64,000 nt of DNA from Phoenix dactylifera (lineage: Eukaryota > Streptophyta > Magnoliopsida > Arecales > Arecaceae). Within the stretch, counting starts at the first letter, position 1; every line of letters begins with the position of its first letter. Of the stretch, positions 34,801-46,900 are shown in pieces. The notes under the pieces were generated by a model. The model did no database searches. It was given only the letters and a program-made list of their open reading frames with translations, and was not told the origin of the DNA. The stretch spans positions 19,929,993 through 19,993,992 of the forward strand of contig NC_052395.1 of the NCBI RefSeq assembly GCF_009389715.1. The letters are read 5' to 3'. Both the position numbers and the translations under genes were made by a program.

Positions 34801-35301
34801 AGAGGGGGAGAGCACCCCACAAAGGGGTTTCTTTACTTCTGTTAAACTCTAACCTTAAAAACCCTTACCTTGGTCAGTTGCAGTCGGGCAGTGCTTCCTC
34901 CCTAGTAGTCCCTCCTTTCTCAGAGCTTCAGGGTTTCTTTGCCTCCGGCTCTAGGCTTCGGCTCCCTATCTCTTTCTCTCATTCGGTGTTTAGGGGGGTC
35001 TGTGATTTGGGGTTGCCGGCAGAGGCTTAAATATTTGTTTAGAGGATGAAACCCCCCCTCTGAGAAGTCCCATCCTCTCCTTTCCACCATGCTTCGGGAC
35101 TGGCCGCCGCCCCCCTTGTCTCCGGCGCGCCGGCATCGGCTGCCAGCAGGGGGTGCGGTAACCCCCCCCTGTCGGTCTTATCCCTTCATTTTTTTTTTTT
35201 TCAATCATTATACAGCACTGCCCACAGTGAAATTTGGGCCCAAACCTTTAACTGGGCCCATTTCTTATTGGGCCTAGTAGGTTCTGGGCCCGGACATTAC
35301 A
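31823..35301 (-). repeat. 3' LTR of the nested large element
   Basis: Contains two blocks of three GGCCACTGGCGGGGC-like repeats (about 32696-32786 and 32872-32962), a long CTTTT-type tract (33910-34140) and a 33-bp GC-rich repeat with one unit more than the other LTR (about 34210-34320). Long frames such as 33812-34852 translate these repeats and are not convincing genes. Confidence 0.9.
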
Positions 35302-37298
35302 TCCTACCCCCCTTAAAATAAATTTCGTCCTCGAAATTAGTCATACCTTAAGGTTCAGGCTTTAAAAGTATTCAACCATCGAGTCACCCTCTAGTTCTCG
35401 GTTAGTCTCCCTCTTAAAATGCTTGCTGATAAGATTTTGGCAAAATCATGGCACCTCAAAACTTGAACCTTTCCATCTATGACACGTAGGAGTTCTTTGA
35501 TCTCTTTCAAAAGAGGACTAATCTTCCTACCTTAGATTTTAAATGCTATGATTCTTGGCCCAAGAAATTAATTGCTCTCGATTAAGTCCACACAACGGTC
35601 GTAATCGGGTTAATAGAAATAGGTGAGAGCATTAGCATCACATACTTTTCATAATCTATAATCTTCTTTCTTCTCTTAACCTTGCCTACAATTTTATGAT
35701 CAACTTTTATCCTAGCAAAACTTCAAACCCCTTTTAGATAGGTAGATCAAAGATGTCATAGCTAGGAGTAGGGAACATTTCAGGTCTAAGCCCAACCAAG
35801 GCACCATCAATCCGTTAATACTAAATTTAAGATGCCAAGATTCTCCCGGGAGTTACCAATAATAGAAAAACTCACGGGTGAAGATTATACAGCTCTCTCT
35901 CCAGATTATTCATAGAATCAACATCTTAATTCTGAATAAGAAGATCAAGTTTCTTTGTCAAAGTATCAACTGCTCTCGATTACCCGATCTATCATAAGAT
36001 TAGATCATAAACAACTTCAATCCACCCTTGATAGATATTCATCAAAGTCAATTGACAACCTTAATTTCTTTCAATCGAATAAAGGATGGATATTAATTAA
36101 AAAAATTCAAGCTTCAAATTTAGGAGGGAGAAGGTTCATACCAACATATTCTAGATCCAAGATCAAAATCGATGATCTATTAATTCATGTCAAAAGATGC
36201 TAAGAAGTTTCTTAGCATGACATAAAACTGGAGAATCTAGGATAGCACAGTGCTATCCAGAAATCAGAACATTCTCCTTTTATTTATCCAAAAAAAAATC
36301 TTACTATACAAGAAAACAGATCAAAACTTTCCGAATCAAAAGAATAATACTTCTGGCCAACTTAGATAAATAATTCCGATCACTATGTTTTCGCTGCGCA
36401 TTCTGATCAAATTCCTTTGAATTCACAAATAACTTTTGATCAACATACTATTTGCCTACAAACAGAACTATTTAATTTCTCATCTGTATTTGCATTTCAA
36501 ATCTTTCCTCCATCTTGATCGAATGTTACTTAGCCAAAACTTCTTTTTACTTTTCCATGAGCGAGCAAAGAAAGGGTATCCCAACATAAGATCCTCTTAA
36601 ATAAGCGACAATGCTTTAAATAAATTTTACATTTTCAGCAACTTCATTCATATAAAATGAGCCAAAAATATTCTTCAAGATTGGAAATTATCCCAGAATT
36701 TACTAAATGACTTCCAATCAAAATACCAATCTTGCATTGTAATTTGAAAAGATCTAATATGTCACATTCCAAGTAAACAAAGGAGAAACTCTTAAATGTC
36801 ATTCTCAGATATATTTTCTTTCTATACAATAGTTTCATGCATAATTGTCATACAGATTTTAACCTCAAAGAACATAAAAGCTTTCCTTGTCCAAGCCTTA
36901 AACAACTTATGGATGAACCCTATCCTGCCATCAAAATAATTAACTTCAAACTAGAAGTATCATCCACCGTACTCAGTATCAAGTTAAACTTTCAAAATCA
37001 CCTATATACTGATACACAAATAATCACAATGTACTTTAACATTCCATGGCTAGTACTCCACTTAATATCAGTCAAAATCATAATCCAAAATACAAATTAC
37101 TCTATCGAGAAATCTCCAAACTAGCTTATTCTTATTTTGGCATGGCTCGCTACCATTTTGTTTGAAAACACCAAATTTTTTTTTTTTTTCTCTTTCCAAG
37201 GATGCAGAACCTTACCGAATGAGACTTAACTACCCATTCCCTTATTAAAATTTGAAATTTTTACTCATGATTAACCTATTGCTCTGATACCACTAGAA
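35302..37298 (-). other. Internal region of the nested large element, non-coding
   Basis: AT-rich, about 2 kb, with no frame longer than about 95 codons and no retroviral-type motif on either strand. It begins (minus strand) with the tRNA primer site and ends with the polypurine tract. It may carry packaging signals, but I cannot identify them. Confidence 0.8.
37281..37292 (-). promoter_or_regulatory. Primer-binding site (initiator Met tRNA)
   Basis: TGGTATCAGAGC on the minus strand, six bases inside the 5' LTR end; complementary to the 3' end of plant initiator methionine tRNA. Confidence 0.85.
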
Positions 37299-40200
37299 TG
37301 TCACGCCCCGGATCCGGATCCGTGACACGGCCGTGCTATTGCCGACTACTCCCCGCAATAGCACGCAGCCTCATACCTGGGTAATAGGGTAGTCAAACCA
37401 ACCGAATCTTTTCATATGAAAGCATTCTTAGTACAACATGCTGGTCAGTACCCAAATACAGAGCTTCTACATAGTTTATGTACACAAAAGTATACTTGCT
37501 TTACCCCAGAAGCCCTGATACCAAATTAACGTGTCTCTGGCAGCTATCAGTGGTGAGGATCTGAAAGAAAAAGTAAATGAACGGATATGAGCTACACGGC
37601 TCAGTAAGTAATCATACATAATCTTACCGGATCGAACATAACGGTAACCATGTTTATGCAGGGTTTGAGAAGCTGACATGCATATTTATCTAATCATCTT
37701 CATGGCATAATATGTATGCAATTTAAAGGAGATATCGGTTATAGCAAAATACAACATTTCATAACGATATATTCAAAACCCGTTGAAAAACAATGTATGC
37801 TTTGGTCAGGCACGTTCATAAATGTCACGGCCCGCCTGCGCAGGGCACGTGACTATCGGGCCCACATGAGGGGGAAACACGGGGCTCCCCTGCCAGATGT
37901 TGGCCGGTTCCGGGGCTTCACGCAAGCGTCCTTCACCCCTCACCGATTTTGCTTCTCCCCAAAAACACATCTGCAGGATTTGGAAGCACCCGCCTCATAT
38001 ACCCAATCTCTGAAACAAGCCTCATGATCATGCTTCAAATATCATTTTCATAAAGTATGCAATTTAAACAAAACAGTATTGTAAATCACAAAATTTTCAT
38101 AAAACATGCACATGAAACCGTGCCCCCGGCATACCGTGGTCATGCTCTTAAATGCTACTGCGAAGTCATTCTTGGCCACTGGCGGGACCGGCTCAGTTAT
38201 TAGGCGGCCACTGGCGGGGCTGGCTCAGTCATTCTCGGCCACTGGCAAGGCCGGCTCAGTTACATTGGGTCAGTAGCTCTTAAGAGTTCATAAATAATGC
38301 TCAGTATAGGTAGTACCTCATAGATGCTACGGCGAATTCATTAATGGTCACTGGCGGGGCCTGCTCAGTTATTAGTCGGCCACTGGCGGGGCTGGCTCAG
38401 TCATTATCGGCCACTGGCAAGGCCGGCTCAGTTGCATTCGGCCCGTAGCATTAGTAGTTCTTAGGTACCCCCTTACAAGCAATATGCAGCTAGGGCAAAT
38501 CATTATCATTCTTTACACTCATGCTAAGAAAAATCATAACATGGAACTCCATTCATTTTGCATGTATCACAAGAGCTATGAAAACATAATATGTGCACAA
38601 CTATGAATTATGTGACTGACATGTACCACTCATGTTCATGTTTCATAACTCATATCTTAGCATGTAACGTAATCCCAGTATTTTGTAGGCATAACGGAAT
38701 ATAAAGCATATATCATCATATCTTGTGTAACTAGAGCATGTCAGATACACATATCGTTCTTAGCCTACAGTACATGCATAACATGTTAAATTTCATGTAT
38801 GATCCATAAAGATTAGGGCAGATTACTTACTTTTCTCACCAATCATGTATACAATTCAAGTTGTATGAAAAGCACTGGTTCATCTTATAAAACATAATAC
38901 AGGATCTACGATAAGATTAAGATAGATTACTTACCTCAATTCGCTTTCCAAATTGCTCAAGTCCAGGTGATAGATCCTTAATCACCTAAAATCATGTCAT
39001 AATAACAATATGTTATTTCCTTTTCTACCTGAAATTTAGCCCAAGCCTAATTCCTCTGTATTGGGGTCTTGGCTGGGCTCATAAGTCTTAATTGGCCTTC
39101 CAATTGGCCACTAAGCTTAATTCCCAGCTTAATTGGGTTTAATTTCGGGTTTAGGGTCACTGTGACCCGTTTGGGCCTGAGTCAGGGTCAATCCGGGATC
39201 AATTTGGCCCCCAAATTAATTACATTGGCTTGAATTGGGCTTTAATTGGTTAAATTTATAGTCTGGCTTGTCCAGACTTAGCCCAAATTGATTGGGCTCG
39301 GGTTCAGGTTCAATTGGCTAAACCAATTTCTTATTATTGGGCTTAACGTGTTTCGGATCCGAACCCGATTCCGGTCCGTTAACCCACTCTTTTCTTTTCT
39401 CTTCTCATTTTCTTTCTTTTCTTTTCTTTTTCTTTTCTTTTCTTTTTTTGTTTCTCTTTTTCTTTCTTTTTCTTTTTCTTTTTCTTTTCCTTTTTCTTTC
39501 CTTTTCTTCTCTTCTCCTTTTTCTTTTCTTCTCCTTCCCGAAGCTTCCTCTCCTCCCTTCTTCTTTTCTTCTCCTTCCCGAAGCTTCCTTTCATCCCGAT
39601 CTCCCATTCCTCCTCTCCTCTCCTCTCCGGCGAAGGGAGGTCGATGGTCTCCTCCTCACGGGGAGGGGGTCGGACCGCGATCGGCGACGCCCGCAGCCGA
39701 GCTCTCGGCTTCTTCGGTCGAGCCCGCGGCCGAGCTCTCGGCTTCCCCGGCCGAGCCCGCACCGGCGACGCTCACGGCCGTACACGGGCAAGTCCCCTCC
39801 TCCTCTCCTTTTTCTCTCTCTCCTTGGTTCCGATCGGAAGCCCTAGCCATTTCGGCCGGTCCTCCGGTCTTCTTCTTCTCCTCCGGCCGGATCTACGGCC
39901 TCTTCCTCCTCTCTCTTTCTTTCTTTCTTTCTTTTCTTTGGTCCTTCCCTCCGGCACCACCACCTCTTGCCAGAGAGGAGGTGGTGGTCCGGCCGGGGCT
40001 GGCAGCCCTGTGGCCACGCCGGTTGCCGGCTCGGCCCGACCGGCGGCCCAGGGCTGCCCCCCCGAACCCCAGGGTACCCGCGGCCGAGGCCGCGGGGTCC
40101 GGTTCGTCCGCAGGCCGAGCCCAGTTGGGTTCGGCCCGGGTGGTCGTCGAGTACGCGGCCTGTGAGTCCGGCCCGACCTGGGGCTTGTGGGTTTTTCTCC

Positions 40201-40744
40201 CTCTCCTGTGCCGGCCTCTTCCCCTCTGTTTCACTGTTGACACAGAGGGGGAGAGCACCCCACAAAGGGGTTTCTTTACTTCTGTTAAACTCTAACCTTA
40301 AAAACCCTTACCTTGGTCAGTTGCAGTCGGGCAGTGCTTCCTCCCTAGTAGTCCCTCCTTTCTCAGAGGTTCAGGGTTTCTTTGCCTCCGGCTCTAGGCT
40401 TCGGCTCCCTATCTCTTTCTCTCATTCGGTGTTTAGGGGGGTCTGTGATTTGGGGTTGCCGGCAGAGGCTTAAATATCTGTTTAGAGGATGAAACCCCCC
40501 CCTCTGAGAAGTCCCATCCTCTCCTTTCCACCATGCTTCGGGACTGGCCGCCGCCCCCCTTGTCTCCGGCGCGCCGGCATCGGCTGCCAGCAGGGGGTGC
40601 GGTAACCCCCCCTGTCGGTCTTATCCCTTCATTTTTTTTTTTTTCAATCATTATACAGCACTGCCCACAGTGAAATTTGGGCCCAAACCTTTAACTGGGC
40701 CCATTTCTTATTGGGCCTAGTAGGTTCTGGGCCCGGACATTACA
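37299..40744 (-). repeat. 5' LTR of the nested large element
   Basis: By eye it differs from the other LTR at roughly 15-20 single positions plus one 33-bp unit and a few homopolymer changes, i.e. well under 1 percent. This indicates recent insertion. Confidence 0.9.
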
Positions 40745-41351
40745 GGGGCTTCGGTGATGGCGACGCTCTGAAGGAAAGCAACGTCGCGGACGCCGTCCTA
40801 AGGACTTGCACCCGTGAGGAGGGAGTACATGCGGGTTTCTTATTTGCTGCCGGAAGACAGAAGACTTGGATGAAATTTAATGGGGCTGTACCCTTTGCCA
40901 CAGAGGCTTACAATCTCATTTTAAAGCTCCATAACTCTCCTTCTCCAGACCTCAGCTTTTATTTCTTTTTCCCTCCAACTCGTTGACGTGAGACTTGGGC
41001 GACTACTTCTCACTGGTTGCCCCCACATACGTCATTGCAGCGGGAGCCATGCCTGATTCGAGATAGCTCGGGAGAAAATTTCTTCCTCTGCTTAACATGA
41101 ACCCGTGGAGGCGGCACAGGAGGGGCCTCCACTTGTTGCAGGCTTTGGGCTGCAATGGCTAGTGCTTGGACTTGCTGCACTAGTGCGTCGAAGTGCTCGG
41201 GTTGGACTTGTGGAACTTGATCTACCGGAGATCTTGGTGGTGAATTCTAGACTGAGCGTTCGGGACTTAGAGCATGATGTCGAGAGGCATTAAAGACTCC
41301 TCTGCTCCTTAGTTTCATGGCCGCAACTCGGACCCTTCCTCCAGCGCCAAC

Positions 41352-42213
41352 TGTTGCTGAAAATTGGACCCGGAGGCGGCCGCGGACCGAGGAGGAGGAG
41401 CCCCGGTGCTGGAACGGCGGGTGGCGGCGGTCCGTCGGCGGGCAGCGTCCTCTAGGAGACCTGCAAAAAGTCAGTGGCCGGGGTTTCCGGCGCCGGCCCT
41501 CCGATGCTTAAGTCAGAAGGGGGCTTAATTTTGGAGAAGGAGATGGACTGTATGTAGAAGTCCGAAACCCTTCCTTGGGAGGAAGAAGCCCCTTTTTAGA
41601 GGGAGAAGCTCCCCTTTTATAGGGGGAGTGCCAGGGTTACCTGTGATGTGACTGGACGAATTAATGGGTTACCGTCACGATTCGACATGGGCGTGGAAGT
41701 AATGAGTTGCCGTGGATGGCCCATTCCCATCATGGGAGGAGATGGCGTGCAGCCAGAGCTTGCTTGTGGCGCGCAGTGCAGTACATTCTTGGAAATGGTG
41801 AGACGTTGACAATTGTAGCAGGGTATGGTCCCTGGTTGATATGTCGTGGCGTGGCCGGCAAGTAAAGCATGGTGAGGTGAGGCTGCTGCAGGGCATGGCC
41901 GCAGCATGTGGACGACAAGGTCGGCCTTCTGAGGTCGGCTCGGCCTTCTGAGCTTGGCAGCCTTCTGGGCTTGGCAGCCTTCTGAGCTCGGCTTGCATGA
42001 GCTCGGCTCGTCCTTTTGAGCTCGGCTTGGCCTGCATGAGCTTGACCTTCTGAGCTGGGCAGCCTTCTTTGCTCGGCAGCCTTCTAGGCTTGGCAGCCTT
42101 CTGAGCTCGGCTTGCATGAGCTCAGCTCGGCCTTTTGAGCTCGGCTTGCATGAGCTCGACTCGGCCTTCTAATTTGGATGCTTTAATTTGTGGGTGATCC
42201 ATTTTTCCCCCCA
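41352..42213 (-). repeat. LTR 3 of the tandem element (862 bp)
   Basis: The 5' LTR in the minus orientation. It has the single 21-bp unit and a distinct arrangement of GAGCTCGGC repeats at 41930-42160. Confidence 0.85.
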
Positions 42214-42218
42214 ATAGT

Positions 42219-42612
42219 AGTGTTTCGAGAATACGTTGTAAACTATACAATCATCATCATCCATGCTTCTTTCCCTCAAATATGGAGTAGTCTATAAAGT
42301 AAAAGTCTTAGCTAATATGGGTCTATGAAAGAATTAAGTAGAAATTTATTTAAGGATATTAAAGATATCCATTGATCAGACTGTGTGAACTATCATCCGA
42401 TGAACTGATGAAGAAACTTACAAAGAGAATATTGAGATATGACCTAGATCAGGAACACCATATTCATTTGTTTGTTCTCAAGATTAGTCATGGGCATATA
42501 ACCATATAGCCCCTTCCATGCAATATTGTCAGTGCGATCAAATCAAGAATAATGCATCCCCTTCATATGCAGTAATAACTTGCCATTATAGACTAGAATC
42601 AGATCCAGACCC
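42219..42612. other. Spacer between two insertions; no gene
   Basis: AT-rich single-copy-looking DNA with no recognisable frame or repeat. Confidence 0.4.
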
Positions 42613-42620
42613 AACGTAAG

Positions 42621-43697
42621 CAGGGCCGGCCCGAGCCCTAGGCGACCGAGGCGGTCGCCTAGGGCCCCGGGCCAATGGAAGGCCTTGGGAGGCTGACCAA
42701 AAGGAAGCAAAGGCCCCATATAAAACGGGATTTGGAGCTGGCTACGAGTCTTCCCCCTTGATGGAAGGGAGATGGAGAGTTTCCAGGCCCGTAGAGGGGC
42801 AATTTGGGAAGTTGGGAACAGTAGTTTTGTTTTGGGTGGGGGGAGAGAGAGAGAGAGGAGGGATTTGGTTGGCTTGATAGACGCCTGAAGCCACTCTTAT
42901 CTTTCATCCCTTCTCTTTTTTGGTTTTGGTCTTGGTTTTTCTTCCCTCACATTACTCCTGATCTAGCTGGGCCATCCGGAAGAAAGATAGGGGGATTGGA
43001 GATGGACTTCTTGGAGGGTGGAGATTCTTTTAGTTTTCTCCTCTCGGTTTCTTCTCCTCTCTTGGGAGAAAAGGAGGGAGGGGGTTGAATGGCTGTTGTG
43101 ATGTGATGTTGCAGTTGCCGCTTGGGTACTCACTTGAAGGGGAGATGGTGGGATGGGGTGAATTTTCCATAATGACCCTACTTTCTCTTATAGAGAGGAT
43201 CCTTTATGGACAAATTTTTTTCTTTACCTTGACCATGAAGTGCCATGGGATGACCTTTTCATGGTAAACAGTATTGCCAAGTATTATCTCAGTTATTTAA
43301 TCAGTTTCATGGCCCTTCATTTAAAGTAATTACTTTTATGTGCTTCCATTCAAGAATTATATTAAATTAAAAAGGCTTCTTGTCTATCTTTGTTAAATTC
43401 ATGTATCTTCGTTGAAATAATATACTTGATAGCTATCTACTTTTATATATTTTTTAAGTATTTTATATTTATTTTAAAAATTAATAAGCTTCCATTCAAG
43501 AATTATATTAAATTAAAAAGGCTTCTTGTTTATCTTTGTTAAATTCATGTATCTTCGTTGAAATAATATACTTGATAGCTATCTACTTTTATATATTTTT
43601 TAAGTATTTTATATTTATTTTAAAAATTATTATTAAAAAAAAGAGGCTCCGTTCATTGGATTCGCCTTAGGCCCCAGAATGTATTGAGCCGCCCCTG
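42621..43697. mobile_element. Non-autonomous hAT-type DNA transposon
   Basis: Terminal inverted repeats CAGGGCCGGCCCGAG at the left and CAGGGGCGGCTCAAT (reverse complement of the right end), imperfect but hAT-like. The 8-bp flanks are AACGTAAG (42613-42620) and AATGTAAG (43698-43705), an 8-bp duplication with one mismatch as hAT elements make. Length 1077 bp with no transposase frame. A perfect 12-bp hairpin with a 5-base loop lies just inside the left end (42636-42664), and a 146-bp direct tandem duplication occupies about 43342-43631. It lies about 245 bp beyond the stop of the universal stress protein gene. Confidence 0.8.
43342..43631. repeat. 146-bp tandem duplication inside the hAT element
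   Basis: GCTTCCATTCAAGAATTATA begins at 43342 and again at 43488; the two units are almost identical over their whole length. Confidence 0.9.
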
Positions 43698-43941
43698 AAT
43701 GTAAGTACAACAGTAACAAAACCAAATAACAAATAGTACCAGAACTGGATAAGATAAACATCAGGTGAACACAGAAAAACTATGTGATTGAATCAAATTT
43801 AATCCAATGTAAAACATTGATAAGGATGGTCATGCCGATAATGGCAAATACCAAATCACAGAAGATTTATTCCCATCAAATATGCTGGAGGAAAGTTCTC
43901 CATGACATTACATCAAAGTTTAACTCAGAAAGAAGAAATAT

Positions 43942-46900
43942 TTACTCTGATTTCTTTACAACAAGGACAGGACACTTGGCATTATGCACACAGTAGTTGC
44001 TCACGCTCCCAAGGAAAGCCCTGTTTATCAGATATCATCAATCAATAACTGATACTTAAAAAACTAATGCCCACTACTTGATATTGGTGAATACATGAAA
44101 AATATATCCTTGTGCCAAATCAAGATCTTGTGCATCTTCAAGCAAAACGAATTTCTATATGTTACTGAAATGAATTTTGTAGTTGTAATTAGATAACTCC
44201 AGAAATCAAACATTTCTATATAGTTTCTCTATATACAGTGAGTAAATTTTTAGCTAAAACAGGAAGGGTCCATTGCCCAAGTAAAACATGATAGATACAA
44301 ATAGCTAAGATGGCCAATAGAAATTATACTGTATCTAGAGCTAGCATTGGCAGATTATGTATGCATATACCTTGTCTATCCAGGAATGGCATAGCTATAT
44401 TACCAGTAGTGATCTAGGGCTGCTATAATAGGATCTTGGGCTTTCTAGAGTGTATTAAAAGACATTTGCATGTTGTCAGACATTTGTTCCTCAAGCTTTG
44501 CGGAAGGATCACTTTTCAGGACAGGTCACCTGGAACGAAAGGAATCATTTTTCAGGGCACAGGTCGCCTGGTCTTATAACGTAGCCTTTGAGGCCATGCC
44601 TCTGTTTGAGATGACCAGTCTATGATGCAACCATCTTCCTATTCAGGATGGCATAAGATCTGGTGATATAATCACAAGGGCTGGTTAGAGAAATGATCGG
44701 ATGAAGAAATCAAGCGAGAGGTTTTGTACAATTTCACTTGAAAATGCTACATTATAGTGTCTGATTCTTTATTTTATTTTATTTGGTGGAGTTCATCGTC
44801 CAATAATTAGTGGTTTATTGGAAACAGACAACCTGGAACTGGCCCAATCTAGACCTATCCATGAAAAACTCAAATGAAATTTGGTATAGACCATGCAGAT
44901 TTGGACCTGACTGATCAGTCCCAAGTATATTTGGCGAATGCATCCGATCTGCTACTAAATTGGAGACCTAAAGCTAGCTCAGAAGGGTCTGGGTCAAGCA
45001 GGATGCGAACCTGATCTATTTGCAGCCTTGTTGTTATGCGGGAGCAAATAATTGTTGAAAAAAATTGTATGTGACCATTTACTATGGACTCCTGGATTGG
45101 TCCTACCATCACGTTTGGCTAGAGTATTATTATCCACCTAGGATGAAATTAATGGGTCCTAGCAAACTCGTGATACATTGGGAGTAACTTTGAAGCCACT
45201 TTGCATTTTCATGCTTTGTTTCAGCCATTTTTTCACCTCACTTGATCTATTGAATGCGATCTTATGAAGATTTTTTATTATTCTCAATCTCCTCATAGTG
45301 TTTGCTTTAGGCAACTTAGCTATCGATAATGCATTCTCTCCAGTAGTTTAATTTGGCCTCTTAAGTGTTAGAATCCAGTTAATGTTAATCCCATATCCAA
45401 GGAACTAGGGGATGGGTCGAACTGTCGTAAGAAATAAGATGTTCAATATAATTATGCTAAAAGAGTAGATTATTTTGGAGAATATAACATATAGGCCCCA
45501 AATTCATGAAACTTGGGTACAGCCATGTTCAGTCACTCAGCAAGACAAATGCTAGAAGAGAGAATGGCTTGAGGAGAAACTGAAACCACGAAACATATCC
45601 GCTTAGAAAAAAAGCACATTAATGTTGTGTCCTGTGTGATGCTACTCAGGCACTAGCACTTATTCCAAAAGTTAGAGATGTCGAAAAACATGTAAGGTTA
45701 GAATAAAGGACAATTCCTCTTTAAAAAAAGCAATCGCTATCCGTTCGTCAAGATGCTTTGGCCATTTAGTTCATATGACTTGAATGGTTTCAGCCCAAGA
45801 ACAAGCTGAATAATAGGAATAAACAAACTAAAGTTGAAAGAAAAATGACATCATGAAGAAATATGAAAGAGTTGATAAATAAATATAATAACTGTTTTAT
45901 GTTTAAGCTCTACTATAATTAGTCAGTTCTGTTTACATCACCTTTGGAAAAAACTAAAATCTTATCATGCGACAGTTTTTGTTTTTTGTATGCCATTTTT
46001 TTTAAATATATGAGTGGCACTATTATTTGTTCTTTTTCCTTTCTTTAACATCAAATTGAGGGGTCATATTGTCCCCTTTAGCACCTTCCGCATTAATGCC
46101 TCAAATGGAATTATTTATGGTGAAAGATCATCCAATTTCAGAGGAAAAGGGTTAAACACATGCAAAACCTATGTAATTTTAAAGATAAAAATGGTTAAAG
46201 AAAAAGACCAGAAGGAATAATAAAGGACACCAACCTCTGTAAGGTTCCTTTACCCTGATTACCCAAAATAAGCAAATTGACATCAAACTTTTCAACTGCT
46301 TGGCATATGGCTTCTTTAGGATCTCCCACCTCTGTAATTGTTTCTGCTACTACCTGTAATGCCATAATATATTTTAAACATATGTACATATATATATATA
46401 GATGTATATGTGTGTGTGTGTGTTATGTTTAAATTTTTATGGAAAATGTCACATTCTGTATAACTTGAACTAATTTGACAAGCTGATACAGCCTTAGAAG
46501 CACTAAAGTTTATAGTTATTACCATTGCCATTCGTGTCCAAAGTTAGAGAACAGTATTTATTCTATACAAAAATCATATAGAAGAAAATAGAAATTGTCA
46601 CTTTTATTTTGTTTGAAAGAAAAGAAATTACATTGTACTAAAATGAAGTAAGGAAATTATTCTCCATATGGTGCTTAAAGTAAACAAGAAAAATACATTG
46701 CAGCAACAGAAGGAAGGAAACAATTTTTCATGGAATCTTGTCCTTGAATTTCTCCTTCGAAGCTTCAAACAAAGCAATGGAGAAGTAATGGAGCCATCAC
46801 TTTAGTATTGTCACAGAAATAGTCTTCTAATGCAGCAACTAATTCCTTTTCAACCTCAGTCTTTTTTTTTTTTTCGCTCCTCTTCAAAAAGACTGCACTT

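Larger units (their letters stand above)
31823..40744 (-). mobile_element. Large non-autonomous LTR element (LARD) nested in the tandem element
   Basis: Two LTRs of 3479 bp (31823-35301) and 3446 bp (37299-40744) enclose an internal region of only about 2 kb. On the minus strand the LTR starts TGTAATGTCCGGGCCC and ends GGGGCGTGACA. Six bases after the 5' LTR lies TGGTATCAGAGC (37281-37292), the primer-binding site for initiator methionine tRNA. A purine tract AAGGGGGGTAGGA (35302-35314) precedes the 3' LTR. The flanks show GGGGC on both sides (31818-31822, 40745-40749). No gag, protease, reverse transcriptase or integrase frame is present. It must be moved by enzymes of another element, probably Ty3-type given the primer site and LTR ends. 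Confidence 0.9.
27040..42213 (-). mobile_element. Tandem non-autonomous LTR retrotransposon (LTR-int-LTR-int-LTR) with nested element
   Basis: Three LTRs (27040-27974, 29834-30698, 41352-42213) alternate with two internal regions (27975-29833 and 30699-41351; the second contains the nested element 31823-40744). Orientation is minus. On that strand each LTR starts TGGGGGGAAAAATGG and ends CAGCAACA; a primer-binding-like GTTGGCGCTGGAGGAAGGG follows the 5' LTR and a purine tract GGAGGGTAGTGT precedes the 3' LTR. A short gag-like stretch remains and no pol. The outer flanks carry the same 5 bp, ATAGT (27035-27039 and 42214-42218). Confidence 0.85.

Noticed and set aside
33812-34852. Long plus-strand frame (346 codons) and its twin at 39288-40295
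   Set aside because: It lies within the LTRs of the large element and translates pyrimidine tracts and GC-rich repeats into Phe/Ser/Leu and Pro/Ala runs, with no domain. Being open in both copies only reflects that the LTRs are nearly identical.
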